NCBI GenBank assembly: GCA_014529385.2
Contig: CM043968.1
Location: 132,686,018-132,750,017, forward strand
Reading direction: 5' to 3'
Length of the DNA: 64,000 bases
Origin: Adiantum capillus-veneris
Lineage: Eukaryota; Streptophyta; Polypodiopsida; Polypodiales; Pteridaceae
Under the pieces are notes generated by a model that saw only the letters and a program-made list of their open reading frames with translations, had not been told where the DNA came from and did not search any database. This document shows positions 21,427 to 32,824 of the stretch, piece by piece (position 1 is the first letter of the stretch; each line of letters opens with the position of its first letter). The position numbers and the translations under genes were made by a program.

Positions 21427-24050
21427 ACTAATTTCACTTGTGTGTTTATGTTTTTGTGGATTTTGAATGTATGTGCATGAAGCAATGTGTTCAAAATTCC
21501 CTAGCGTGTCACCGTATCTTGCCAATTGTGTGTTTACACACTCTAATTTCATAGTAACCCCTTGCTAATTTGACTAACTTCTGCTAACTTACTAATTTTC
21601 TATGAAGGATTGGAGCATTCGACCATTCAATTGATCTTCAATGGAAAGGTAATCAAGGTGGTACTCTCAACCTCCCTAGAATCTAGAGATGTGTAGAATT
21701 GTGTAGAGATCTCACCATGATGATGCAATGTGATGCAATGCTTTGTTGATGCAATGTAATGTTGATGCAATGCTATATTGATGTAATATGGATTGAAATT
21801 TTTTTGATTTTTCGTTTTCATGTTGTCGTAATGCCGAAATTCTGAAGATTTGGTGGCGTATGATTTGACAAGTTTCAATTGCTAATGGGTGATTGTAGGT
21901 TGCTAATTGGGTGCTTAATTGAGTTAATTGCATGCTTGGATGGTCAATTTCAAATGTGTGTGCACTAAAATCAAGTGTGTGTGCATTCTAATTGAGTGTG
22001 TGTGTGATTAACTTTCGGTGTACGTGAACTATTTTTCCCATGTTTGTGCACCTAAAACTCAATGTGTGCGCTATGATTTTTCAATTGTGATGATTGCTTT
22101 GTGTTGTTCTCATGTCCAACTAATGATTTGTGAAGTCGCATCGCAAATCCAACAAGTTTAACCCTTTTGTGTGCGCACCTAAAGATTGGTAAAAACTGTC
22201 AATTTTTTAGTGTGTGTGTGCGCCTAAAAAGTGTTTAATTTGCATAATTGATTCATATTTTGATTGCATAATTGATGTATGTAATGGTTAATTTCTGCGT
22301 TTTTGTGCTCGAAACAGGGATTTACACACTTCAATTGCGTCAAATTTTAACCTACTTTTGTCGGTAATTTTGCCGGTTTAATTACCTAGTCTTGATTTAT
22401 TTGATGAAATTGTTTGGCAATTGAATTGATGTTGTTTGTGTGATTTTATTTGGTTGCACTATTCCCCAACGTGTGGAGAATTGTAGCATTTTTTTGGATA
22501 ATTTTTTGGCAATTTTCTGCTAAGTTTTGCATTAATTTTTGGTTAATTCCATAAAAATTTGATGTTTTGCGATCTTTACGAGCTATTTTGTGTGTGCCTA
22601 TTTACGGCATCATTTTGTTCGCATTTGTGCCCTTCGTGGTTGAGTTTTGAGCGTTTTGCTATTTTTGGGGGTCGGGTTGACGAGTTTGTCACGTAAATCA
22701 CGTTTTTTTATAAAATCTACTATTTTTGGTGTGTTTTTGCATGTCAAAATTTTTTGGTTGTGAATGTCGGTGATTTTCTAAGATTCTTAGAATTTTTTCG
22801 GAATTTTTGGACTTTTTTGACAGTTTTTGATATTTTCTGGCAAATTTTAGCGTTTTCGGCTAATTTCCAACCTATTTTTGGCATTTCTGCACATTCGGGA
22901 ATAAAACAAATCAATAATAAAAAAGGGCCGGTTTCAAGCTCAATGACGTGCATTTTGGAGCATCAAAATTTGTCGTCAACTAGATCCTTACGGTCGGTTG
23001 CGATAGTTTTTGTGGACAATAAGATTCTCTTTCTTCTTCTTTCTGGGTGAACACCGCCCATCACACACACACACACTGCCATCCACTCACTTTCTCTCTC
23101 TAACACTCACTCTCTCTCCCTTATTCTCTCTTCCCATAATCCAGTGTTTTTTAAGCGGCCGAAATCCTAAAATCCTGTTTAGATTTTGAGCTCATCTTGA
23201 AGAAAACAGGGAAATTTCCACAAGTTTTAGTGTAATTATCGGCAAAATCTTCAAATTTCAACCTAAAAAATTTTAAAAACCAGGAGAATTTCGAGTTTGC
23301 CCTCATTTTCTTTCGTTACAAAAAATGTATTTTTCTCTCCCTGCCTCTCTAGTTCCATGAGAACACACCCTCTCTATCTCTCTCACTAACTCTCTCTGTC
23401 TCTCTCCACTCTTAACTCTCTCTCTTTGTCTTACCCTCTCTCTCTCTCTCTTAACTCTCTCTCGCACGAGCTCAGTCGGGCCGCCCTGCTACCGCTGCCC
23501 ACGTGTTGTCCCTGCTCCCTTCTCTCTGCGCGCCATTGACATAACGTGCGTCGTGTACCCTCTGTTGTTCGCCTTCAATTGCGCACGGCTACGCGCTGCT
23601 GCAGCATCTCCACGCGCTGGCATGCCACCTCAGCTCGTAACGACCTCAGCAGGTAAGTCTACAGGCAAGTGAATAAAATAAATTTTTAAAAAACTAAAAG
23701 AAAGAGCATTTAAAATTAAATAAATAAAAAAGGTCTTTTAAAAATAAAAAAACCCAATAAAAAAAGAGGCTTTAAAAAATAAATTTTTAAGAAAACATTA
23801 AAAATCCAATAAATTTTTTACTTTTATTCTTTTAAAGATAATAAAAAATAGAGAAAACAAATAAATCTTAAAAAAGAATTAAAAATTCAAAAAATCCAAT
23901 AAAAATTTAAAAAGAGGATTAGAAAAGCAAAAACTCATTAAAAGTCCAAAAAAAAAAAAAAAAAAAAGAAATTTAGAAATTTCACAGATAAATCATAAAA
24001 ATTTGTAAAAAATCAAAATTGATAAGGACAATCACCATAAAATAAAGAAA
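21427..24050 (+). repeat. Leader direct repeat, copy 2 (about 2.6 kb)
   Basis: It follows copy 1 head to tail and matches it segment by segment, with point differences and shorter CT tracts. The A-rich end (about 23700-24240) is simple-sequence-like. No gene seen. Confidence 0.85.
23653..23658 (+). promoter_or_regulatory. Candidate splice donor in leader copy 2
   Basis: CAG followed by GTAAGT, at the same place as in copy 1. A matching acceptor-like TTGTTTGACAG lies at about 24662-24672 in front of the gag-like ORF. Together they would remove a roughly 1-kb A/T-rich leader intron. Confidence 0.4.
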
Positions 24051-24663
24051 ACACAAAAAATTCTTACAAAATAAAAAATTCATAGAAAAAAGCACAAAAA
24101 ATTCAAAAAATTCAAAAAAATAGAAAATTATCAGAAAAATTATTTAAAAAATCAAAACTTTCTTAAAAGAAATCATAAAAATACTTTAAAAATAGAACAC
24201 TTAAAATTTTACAAAAAAAATTAGAAAAATAAAAAGAAAGTCGCTAGAAGTGCCAGAAAAAGAGAGAAAGTGTTCAAAAAGCCAAAAAGAGCCAGGAAAA
24301 GTCAGAACGAGGCCAAATAGCAAAAGCAAAGCCGAGAGTGTATTGCACACACCGCAAAAACGTATCGTCGGAGAGGCACACCGAGCAAACCATGCAAAAG
24401 AGAATCAGATCAGAAGGTGAGAAAACAGTCAACTCGAAACCGTGAGCAATAGACAAATTTCTAAATTTGTCACAATCAAGCCGTTCAAGGCCCACCGTTC
24501 AAGGCCCATATATTTATCATTTCACAGGCCCAAATCAATTCTAACACTGTCAAGCTAGAGCTAATCAACTTTTGTGAATCTAAGAGCACTCAATTGCAAA
24601 AGTTCTTTGACACAAGCAGTTTTATTAAGCCGAGCATGAGAAAAATCTGCTAGGAGACATTGT

Positions 24664-27600
24664 TTGACAGATCAAGTGGACATGGACTCAAATCGAGCCG
24701 AAAGTTCAAGTACAACAGAGCAAGCTAGTAGCAGTGGCAACTTCTGCACAAATGCAACATATCAGATTTTACAGCTTTATGGCTACAATGGGGATAAATT
24801 TTGGTACAGAGATACAGAATGTCATAGATATCTTATGAGTAGTAAAAGCAACACAGGAGCCAAGATCCTATTGATCAGAGTAAAGCAAAATTCTGAGAAC
24901 TCCGAGATGTTCACGGACTTTAGTGGAGCCAAGTATTGCAAGCTCAAAGATGAAGCGCAGATAGAAGTTCAGAAAATCAACCCAAGTGATTATCCAGAAA
25001 TCTGCACAAGTTTGCAAAGCATCCATTTAGTGCATATGCAATCAGGGTCATTGTACATGGATTACATTGGTCAGATCTATAATTGAGAACCAAAATTGTA
25101 AGATCCATTAGAACAGCCAATAGAAGCCATTCTAATGGGAGAACGAAGCCAAAGGCGATGCAAAGGTCAAGATGGAGCAATCTATAGCTTGATGCTCAGT
25201 GTTTTGAAAGAAGATGGACAACTCGGCAAGCATAGAAGCAAAAACTTCTCAGCTAGAGCTTGACATAACAGAACCAGTTGAAATACCACCAGTCATGGCA
25301 TATTGCTCAGATTGTGGATGAAAAGGTGGACATCTTTTGAAGATTGTCCCAGAAATCCTGACAACAGGGATACATCAACCGCCAAGCAAAGTACATAGAA
25401 AATTGGAAATGCAAATTTCATTGTAAGTGCATTTAACTCGTCACTTTTAATGCAATCGAATGATTCTGTATTACCATCAGAAGAACCAGTAAAAACACTG
25501 CAAGTTCAAAATCAGCATAAAGATGCACAGACACCTGAAAAGCTTAAAATTGATTCTTTGAACAACATATTCTTGCATGAGTTTAGTAAAGGTGTCGAGA
25601 TATCACCAAAGGTTGAAAAGACTGTTAGGTTTGCAAATGATTTTTCATCCACTGACACAAGTGTGAAATCATTCACGAGTTTAAGGGACACATCAAACAG
25701 AATGATGATAGCATTGTATGGCACCCATAATTTGTATGCACACTATGCATACCAAAAAGGAAAAAAGTACAAAAAGGATCAACCAGTGTTTGAATGGCCA
25801 ACATACCAGCTCATAGAAGTACGTCCAATAATAAATTAAAAAGGATGGTTCATTTCAGAGGAAACAATCTATCATAGCCAATCCTCTCTAGATCTGAAAG
25901 ATATTACCCGAGTAAACTCAGAATTCTGTTCAGAGCAAAATTCTCCTCCATCGGAAATCAAGCTTCTATGTTGTGACCAAACGAACATATACTTGACCAA
26001 AACAGTCTTAGATATAGACGAGAGTCTAGCATCTATGATGCATTGGGTTCTGAAACCACAGAAGCTCATATCATAGGAGACCCATGGGATAGACAATATC
26101 AAGGCAAAGATAATTCTATCTACAGCTTGACTTGTAGAATAATTTGTCATGTTTCAAGGAGATACATAGGAAACTATTCAGAAGGTTTACAGATGCCAAA
26201 CATCAACAGTGCTACCCAAATTGTATCTTCATAGTCCCAAAAGGTGAGACTAAACCAGAGCCAAACAATTTTGAAATTTTACAATGAAGCAGGCTATATT
26301 GATCACCTTAGGAAGGGGAGAGCTGTAAATCCATCAAGCTTAGCTTATGTACCAAGAAATGCTACACCAATTAGAAGCCCTACAGCCTCTAATCAACAGA
26401 CCCTTTTAGAGCAAAAACCATTGAAAGATCATATGGTTGTTGGAAGTTTCCAATTGACCCAGATCCCATCAAAATCTGCAGACAAATTCTTTTATGAAGA
26501 TCATCAAGGTTAGAAGTTTTAGCATATCTCCACAATTCAAAGTCAAAAGCCGACAAATCCAATAGTGTTCAAATAGTTACATGTGATCAAGCTCACATAT
26601 GCATATCAAGATGCACATGGTAACAAATATCAGCAAGATCATGACCTTGTACAAACCCCTATGGATGGTAGGAATGAAGTCAAAGACTATCTGAAGATGA
26701 TGCAGCCTCAAGCTGCCAGAACAGGTGACAAAAAAGTCAAAGTCAAAAGAAGCTAAAGTCCAGAAAGCTACACAAAGGTCACCACCAAAATCTCCTCCAA
26801 AGAGACAGATTCTGCCAAAAAGCACAATGGATCTTTTAAGATCAAAGGTTACTCATATGCAGGTAGACAATGCTCATCAGCTGCTCTACAAACAAAAAGT
26901 GTAGTATCACAGTCATATGAGTCAACATCAATTGAAGCAGGTGATCAAAGCAAAGAAAATGCAGACAAAGATGAACCAAAGGACACTACCACAACAAAAT
27001 CAATCACTACAGAAAGAAATCCTAAGAAGATCAAGTACAACATCACCGGTGAGAACAAAGAAAAGCTGTCAAGAGAAGTAAAGCTAGATTTTCAGCTTGA
27101 CAAGAACCTCATGTCTTTTTGCACTTGGAAAATATGTAGCCAACCACAGCTGGAAGATGCTCATGAATTTGTGAGCATATCTGGAAACAAACGAGCAGAA
27201 TGCTGGGGAATCAGCTTCAGCACCATTGAAGTAAGTTCACAAATCATCAAAGCCCAATTCTACGTGATCACAACAAAAGATATGCTAGAAGACGTCATAA
27301 TGGAAATGCCAATGGCCCAGAAGATGTTAGAGCTATAGAATGTAAACAAGATGCATTATTCACAGACAACAAAGAATGGAGATCAATATTGGTCACCCGT
27401 GGAAGACACCACAAAGTCCTCAAGCACAGTTAAAATGGAGACCGATGCCAAAGCATATCTTATTGAAGGTGATTCATCTCCATCGAAACTTCAGAAGAGC
27501 GTGAAGCAAATTAGGCAATAACAAGTGCAGATCAACTAGAGTGAAGAACAACCACGATAGCTATTGAGTAGAGAATGCCACCAAAGCCAGAAGTTAAGAA

Positions 27601-28562
27601 GAATGAAGGTGACAAAAACCAGGAAGAAATAGGAAGTCCAAAGATCAATCAGACAGTGCCAGTCAAATTAGTAGATGTAAGTCAGATTGGAAAACAAAGT
27701 CTTAAACCACCCTCCATAAAGACACAATTAGATCAAAATGAGACCATGGCAAAAGCAGAACAAAGATCTTCAATAGAACCAACAACAAGAATAGGTATAG
27801 TTCTCAGCAATACAAAAGGAGCAAGTGTCAGATGCAATGCTATACTAGATAACAAAGCAAAGTACAATATGGTTGCAGAAAATATCCAGAGCATTCTAGA
27901 GATTACTTAGGGCAAGCCAGATAATAGAGAAATCATGGGTAAGTCTACAAGTAAAGAAATGGATGCTACCATTAGCATCCAAAATCATGGAGAGCAGGTA
28001 AAGTCTTAGGTGAAGCCTTCAAAGGAAATGCTTAGATGTCATCCTTGGACAATAGTGGTTAGACCAACATAAGGCCTACAAAGAAGATACAATGTTAATA
28101 CTCTCTTCTCCAAGAGGTAGCCAGCAACATTTACAGGTATCGTTAATGCTAGATTTAGAGTTGCAGAAGTCACAAGAATCGAAGATAAATCTTGTAGATA
28201 AAGGTGAAGCTAAAGTGGACCCTCCACCAATTAGCAAAGAAGGTGTGACAGTATATGCCTCTACATCAAAGAAACCTCATGGATCAGCTTCTTCAAGCAA
28301 GATAGGCTCCATTACTGACCCAACCAAAACCTCTAAGGAGACACCTAGAAAAGCAAAGATATTTCAGCCAAAGTACTCAAGTAAGCAAAAGTTGGTCAAG
28401 AAAGTGTTTGTTTTGAGCAGTTTAGTCAAAGTCAATGATCTAGTTTGGATTAAAGACAGAAATTCAACACAAAAAGACAAACACATGGGATGGATAGAAT
28501 CACAATGGAGCTTAAAGGAAGAGAACTTTACAGTCAAAGAAGGACAATCCAACCAACGCTAA
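24664..28562 (+). pseudogene. Decayed gag/protease-like coding region of outer element
   Basis: A run of open segments (24664-25086, 25450-25839, 26244-26513, 27111-27338, 27575-27910, 28092-28562) in changing frames marks one old coding region. At 25304-25348 a CCHC zinc knuckle can be read (CSDCG, then GGH and EDC) with a TGA inside it at 25319-25321 and a one-base frameshift. The 27575-27910 segment has CNAILDNKAKYNMV, which lines up with a retropepsin active-site region (D-T/S-G-A), but with Asn-Lys in place of Thr/Ser-Gly. The protein is rich in Lys, Ser and Gln. No reverse transcriptase or integrase motif is present. The first segment (YQILQLYGYNGDKFWYRD) is not recognised. Confidence 0.65.
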
Positions 28563-28571
28563 TGCAGATTC

Positions 28572-28763
28572 TGAAGGAGTACGAGTGGAAGTGCGACGCG
28601 AGAGAGAGTGCGAGAAGAAGAGCACGACGATATGGTGAACTCGCTCTACTGTAATGTGTAGAGCATAGTGAGTTCTTATTAGGTTTTTACAAAAGAATAT
28701 GTGTAAATACCTGGCGGCCCGCCCACTTACCTGGGCAACCACATTGGGCTTTATACCCCAACA
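28572..28763 (-). repeat. 3' LTR of copia element
   Basis: 192 bp; minus-strand start TGTTGGGG, end CTTCA. Matches the reassembled right LTR along its whole length. Confidence 0.95.
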
Positions 28764-28780
28764 ACCTCCCACTCAAACTC
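28764..28780 (-). promoter_or_regulatory. Polypurine tract of copia element
   Basis: The minus strand reads GAGTTTGAGTGGGAGGT directly before the LTR start. Confidence 0.75.
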
Positions 28781-28852
28781 CAATGTGGTACTTTAAGTGT
28801 GAGAGAAGCTACTATACAAGCTAATATACAAGAAATGTAGAGAAGTGATGTA

Positions 28853-29968
28853 CTACCCTACACCTAACTGCTTGCAAAAATGCGCAAAGCTCTCTGAGGG
28901 AAGTCCTTTTGTAAGTAGATCAGTAGGATTTTCTGTGGTGTGAACTTTGACAAGCTGAAGTTGCTTATCCTCGAGCATTTCCCTGATGAAATGATACTTC
29001 ACATCCACATGCTTTGTCTTTGAGTGATAAACTGGATTGCGAGCCAATTGTATAACACTTTGACTATCACAATATAACACAGGCATCTCTTCTTTGATTC
29101 CCAAATCTGTTACTATTCGATTAAGCCAAATTGATTCTTTGCATGCCTCTGATGCTGCAACATATTCAGCCTCTGTAGTAGACTGAGTAACACAATCTTG
29201 TAATCTAGAACGCCATGATACTGCTCCACCAGCCAATGTAAAGACATACCCTGACGTAGACCTTCGGTTGTCTAAGTCACCTGCATAATCCGAGTCTGTA
29301 AAACCCTTTACACTTAGCTTCTGACTCCCATAGCATATACGCATACTTTTTGTAGCTTTCAGGTATCTCAATATTCCTTTCACTGCCTCCCAATGTTTCT
29401 TGCCTGGGTTTGACATGTATCGACTTACTACTCCCACTGCAAATGCAATGTCTGGGCGAGTAGCAATCATTGCATACATCAAACTACCCACTGCAGTCGC
29501 ATATGGAATCTTATCCATTTCAGCCTGTTCTTCCTCAGACACAGGACAATCTTGTTTGCTAAGTTTCACATATGGTGGCAATGGAACACTCAGTGCCTTT
29601 CCCTTCTCCATATTGAAACGTTGCAAAACCTTGTCAATATACTCTGTTTGAGATAACCAAATCAACTTCTTTGATCTGTCTCTCTCAATGCGCATACCAA
29701 GTATATGACTTGCCTCACCCATGTCTTTCATGTTAAACGATTTTGCCATCTTTGACTTCAAAGCTGAAATTTCTTCCAAGTGCTTGCCAGCAATCAACAT
29801 GTCATCCACATACAAAATAAGGATCAGCCAACTGCCATCCTTAGCCTTCTTTGTATATAGACAGTGATCGAACTCACTACGTTTGTGGCCTTGAGAAAGC
29901 ATAAACTTGTGGAATTTACGGTACCATGCCCTCGGTGATTGTTTTAAGCCATAAAGACTCTTTAACAA
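28853..29968 (-). CDS. Copia reverse transcriptase (C-terminal part) and RNase H
   Basis: 371 residues open with the conserved KSLYGLKQSPRAWY. The catalytic YVDDMLIAG and copia motifs GSLMYAMIATRPDIA and HWEAVKGILRYL follow. The RNase H has FTDSDYAGDLDNRRSTSGY, STTEAEYVA and CDSQSVIQLA, and the end has KTKHVDVKYHFIRE. It makes DNA from element RNA and removes the RNA. It continues the frame of the next segment; a TAG at 29969-29971 lies where relatives have K or Q (V-C-x-L). Confidence 0.93.
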   Translation of the reverse strand: MLKSLYGLKQSPRAWYRKFHKFMLSQGHKRSEFDHCLYTKKAKDGSWLILILYVDDMLIAGKHLEEISALKSKMAKSFNMKDMGEASHILGMRIERDRSKKLIWLSQTEYIDKVLQRFNMEKGKALSVPLPPYVKLSKQDCPVSEEEQAEMDKIPYATAVGSLMYAMIATRPDIAFAVGVVSRYMSNPGKKHWEAVKGILRYLKATKSMRICYGSQKLSVKGFTDSDYAGDLDNRRSTSGYVFTLAGGAVSWRSRLQDCVTQSTTEAEYVAASEACKESIWLNRIVTDLGIKEEMPVLYCDSQSVIQLARNPVYHSKTKHVDVKYHFIREMLEDKQLQLVKVHTTENPTDLLTKGLPSESFAHFCKQLGVG

Positions 29969-30061
29969 CTAGCATACCCAATCTTCCTTGCCTTTCTCAA
30001 CAAACCCTTCTGGCTGCTGCATGTAAATTTCCACATCTAAATCACCATGCAAGAACGCTGT

Positions 30062-31321
30062 CTAGACATCCATTTGGTTCAAAACCAAATCTAATATGGC
30101 AACCAATGCAAGAAAGCATCTCAATGTAGTCATCTTGACCATCGGAGAGAAGACTTCATCAAAGTCAATGCCTTGTTCTTGCTTAAAGCCCTTGGCAACA
30201 AGCCTTGCTTTGTACTTTGGCTGACTATCATGAGCGGTGATCTTATACCTGTAAACCCATTTACAAGGTAGAGCCTTTTTGCCCTGTGGTAATTTAACTA
30301 GCTTCCATGTCTTGTTTTTATGCAGAGCTGTCATCTCTGACTGCATGGCCAATTGCCAATTCCCGGAGTCCTTCATTTGCACTGCTTCCTTATAACATGA
30401 AGGCTCATTGCAATCAGTCAACATGACATAGTTCACAGATGGAACAAACCTATCAGGAGGTCGCGTGACACCTCTAGATCTACGCACAATAGGTGGCTCA
30501 GCCTCAGCCACAACCTGTGGTTCCACTCTATCCTGTCCTTGCTCCTCTTGAGCCCTGACATTTTGTCTTGCACGTGCAGGTTCATCTTCTTGGAAGACAA
30601 CTCTTCTAATCTCCTCAACCCTCTCTGGTTTAGAATGATATTTGGATTCATTAAAGTGAACATCATTGTTGCGAACAACCTTTCTGGATTCAGGATCCCA
30701 AAGTCTGTGCCCCATCTCACCAGAATTACCATAGCCTAGAAAGATGCACTTTCTACTCTTTGGCTCAAGTTTGTTCCTAAATTCCTTTGGAACGTGAGTA
30801 TATGCCTCACAGCCAAAGACTCTGAGATGCTTGTATGAGGGCATTTTGCCTGACCATACCATCTCTGGCACTGAATCCTTCTGCAAAACCTTGCTAGGAG
30901 ATCTATTTACAAGATGAACAGCTGTTGATACAGCTTCAGCCCAAAACCCATTTGGCAGCTGTGCATTAGACAACATACTTCTGACCTTCTCTTGTATGGT
31001 CCTATTCATCCTCTCAGCAAAACCATTTTGAGGAGGATTGTAAGGAGCAGTAAGTTCACGTTTTATACCTTTTGACTCACAAAAGTCCTGAAAGGCCTTT
31101 GAAACATACTCTCCACCATTGTCAGTGCGTAAGCATTTAAGCTTCTTGCCACTCTGATTCTCCACAAGTGTCACAAACGTTTTGAAAACACTAAACGCTT
31201 CATCCTTGTGCTTGAGAAAGTAAACCCATACTTTCCTCAAGTAATCATCTATAAATTTCATAAAGTAAGAAGCTCCCCCTAGGGATAGGTTAGGCATAGG
31301 TCCACTATGAACAAGTGCCAA
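30062..31321 (-). CDS. Copia integrase core and reverse transcriptase N-terminal part
   Basis: 419 residues carry the integrase core with TDNGGEYVSKAF and the Glu in PPQNGFAERMNR. A GKMPSYKHLRVFGC segment follows, and then the first part of the reverse transcriptase (WKLVKLPQGKKALPCKWVYR, YKARLVAKGFKQEQGIDFDE). Normal copia integrases have H-S-D-x-C-G-P at the first catalytic Asp. Here H-S is joined directly to G-P-M, so three residues including that Asp are missing. The segment is bounded by TAG at 31322-31324 and 30062-30064; the latter falls in the conserved MDV-x-TAF. Confidence 0.92.
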   Translation of the reverse strand: MALVHSGPMPNLSLGGASYFMKFIDDYLRKVWVYFLKHKDEAFSVFKTFVTLVENQSGKKLKCLRTDNGGEYVSKAFQDFCESKGIKRELTAPYNPPQNGFAERMNRTIQEKVRSMLSNAQLPNGFWAEAVSTAVHLVNRSPSKVLQKDSVPEMVWSGKMPSYKHLRVFGCEAYTHVPKEFRNKLEPKSRKCIFLGYGNSGEMGHRLWDPESRKVVRNNDVHFNESKYHSKPERVEEIRRVVFQEDEPARARQNVRAQEEQGQDRVEPQVVAEAEPPIVRRSRGVTRPPDRFVPSVNYVMLTDCNEPSCYKEAVQMKDSGNWQLAMQSEMTALHKNKTWKLVKLPQGKKALPCKWVYRYKITAHDSQPKYKARLVAKGFKQEQGIDFDEVFSPMVKMTTLRCFLALVAILDLVLNQMDV

Positions 31322-32488
31322 CTACGTATCTCTTCTACTGCTTCTATGCTTATGTGGCTGCTGTGTTTGCTTACCATACAGACAATGTTCACAGAATTCA
31401 AAATCATTAAATGAAAAGCCAGGCAAATAACCAGAACGAGACAAGATTTCCATTCCCTTCTTGGATATATGTCCTAAACGGCTATGCCACAAAGAAACGT
31501 TCGGCTGCTCGGTTACATTGATTACATTTTTAGAGACATTTGATACATAAATCATGTAAAGTCCTCCAGACTTTACTCCATGTGCTACCGTCATAGAACC
31601 CTTGGATATATTCCACATGTTCTGTCCAAAAGTGGTGACGTAGCCAGAATCATCAAGTAAACATGTGCTGATCAAGCTCTTTGTAATTGCGGGAACATGT
31701 CTCACATTCTTCAGCGTGAAAGAAGAGCCATTCTGAAACTTCAATTGAACATCTCCAACACCTAAGATCTCACATGTCTGCCCATTGCCTAGCCGAACAT
31801 GATCTTTAGTGGTCACATAAGAAGTAAACCACTCCTTGTTTGGAGACACATGAAGTGATGTCCCTGAGTCTATAATCCAGTCACTCAGTGCATTTCCATC
31901 AGATGCTGTAAGAAGAGCTGAGTCCATTGTATTCTTCAAGAAGTAGATGTCTCTTGACACTAGAATGTCATCCTCTGCAACAGTGTTTGTCACATTTATT
32001 TCTTGAATATTCACTGAGGACTTGTTCTTCTCACCATGGTCTTCAGCTTTCTCTTTGCCTTTTTCTGCTTTCCATTCTCTGCAATCCCTTTTCATGTGAC
32101 CCTTCTTTCCACAATGGTAGCATTCTATGTCACTCTTGCCTTTAGCACTGCGGGACTTGCTACGAGACTGATTCCTCTTTCCACCTTTGTACTTTTCTTT
32201 GGTCCTTCCCCTGACAACTAAGGTTGTTCCTTTGCCTTTGTCCATTGTCTTTCTATTGGTTTCTTCAGTAAGCAGACTTCCTTCTACACCTACTATGTTC
32301 AAACCATCTGGAGGTGCAGAATTACTCAAAGCTGTGCGAAAAGTGTCCCAACTTTCCGGCAATGTGATCAACAGGAACATAGCTCTAACAGGTTCATCAA
32401 AATTGACACCTTGAGCTGACAACTGACTATAGATTGTGTTGAATTCATTCAGATGATTGGACATAGGTGTCCCTTCTTTCATCTTCAA
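31322..32488 (-). CDS. Copia Gag C-terminus, protease and integrase zinc domain
   Basis: 388 residues. A Gag segment (MKMKEGTPMSNHLNEFN, VNFDEPVRAMFLL) is followed by a basic region and a CCHC knuckle CYHCGKKGHMKRDC. The protease active site WIIDSGTSLHVSPN and the H-H-C-C domain of integrase (WHSRLGHISKKG, CEHCLYGKQ) come next. The normal fusion order of copia polyproteins is kept. Ends at the TAG at 31322-31324. Confidence 0.93.
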   Translation of the reverse strand: MKMKEGTPMSNHLNEFNTIYSQLSAQGVNFDEPVRAMFLLITLPESWDTFRTALSNSAPPDGLNIVGVEGSLLTEETNRKTMDKGKGTTLVVRGRTKEKYKGGKRNQSRSKSRSAKGKSDIECYHCGKKGHMKRDCREWKAEKGKEKAEDHGEKNKSSVNIQEINVTNTVAEDDILVSRDIYFLKNTMDSALLTASDGNALSDWIIDSGTSLHVSPNKEWFTSYVTTKDHVRLGNGQTCEILGVGDVQLKFQNGSSFTLKNVRHVPAITKSLISTCLLDDSGYVTTFGQNMWNISKGSMTVAHGVKSGGLYMIYVSNVSKNVINVTEQPNVSLWHSRLGHISKKGMEILSRSGYLPGFSFNDFEFCEHCLYGKQTQQPHKHRSSRRDT

Positions 32489-32530
32489 GTCAAAAAGCTT
32501 CTTAAGCCAGTATACCTGTGAAGCTGCACT

Positions 32531-32824
32531 CTACTTCTCATAAAGATCACTAAGCTTTAACCATGCTTGATAAGCCAACATCTCATCTGCTACATTGAAG
32601 TAAACGCTTTCTGCCAAAGTCAGCATAATGGTAGAAAGTGCCAATTCATCCATTTCGCTCCATTCATCTTCGTCCATATCTTCTGGTTTTATCCCCTTGA
32701 GCTTTATAGGTTTTATCTGCTTCTTTCGTACCAACACGTGCCAAATCTGCTTCTTCCACAATGGGAAATTGGTTCCATGCAGCTTCTTGATATTGTAAAG
32801 AGCAGTGTCCTGTGATCCAGCCAT
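32531..32824 (-). CDS. Copia Gag N-terminus
   Basis: 97 residues from ATG (MAGSQDTALYNIKKLHG) with the copia Gag pattern GTNFPLWKKQI and AYQAWLKLSDLYEK. A TAG at 32531-32533 separates it from the rest of Gag, which continues in the same frame. Confidence 0.88.
   Translation of the reverse strand: MAGSQDTALYNIKKLHGTNFPLWKKQIWHVLVRKKQIKPIKLKGIKPEDMDEDEWSEMDELALSTIMLTLAESVYFNVADEMLAYQAWLKLSDLYEK

Noticed and set aside
28853-32824. Four in-frame TAG codons as evidence for a code in which UAG means Gln
   Set aside because: Neighbouring elements are broken by TGA and TAA as well, and recognised frames end at TAG (for example the methyltransferase C-terminus), so the standard code with decay fits better.
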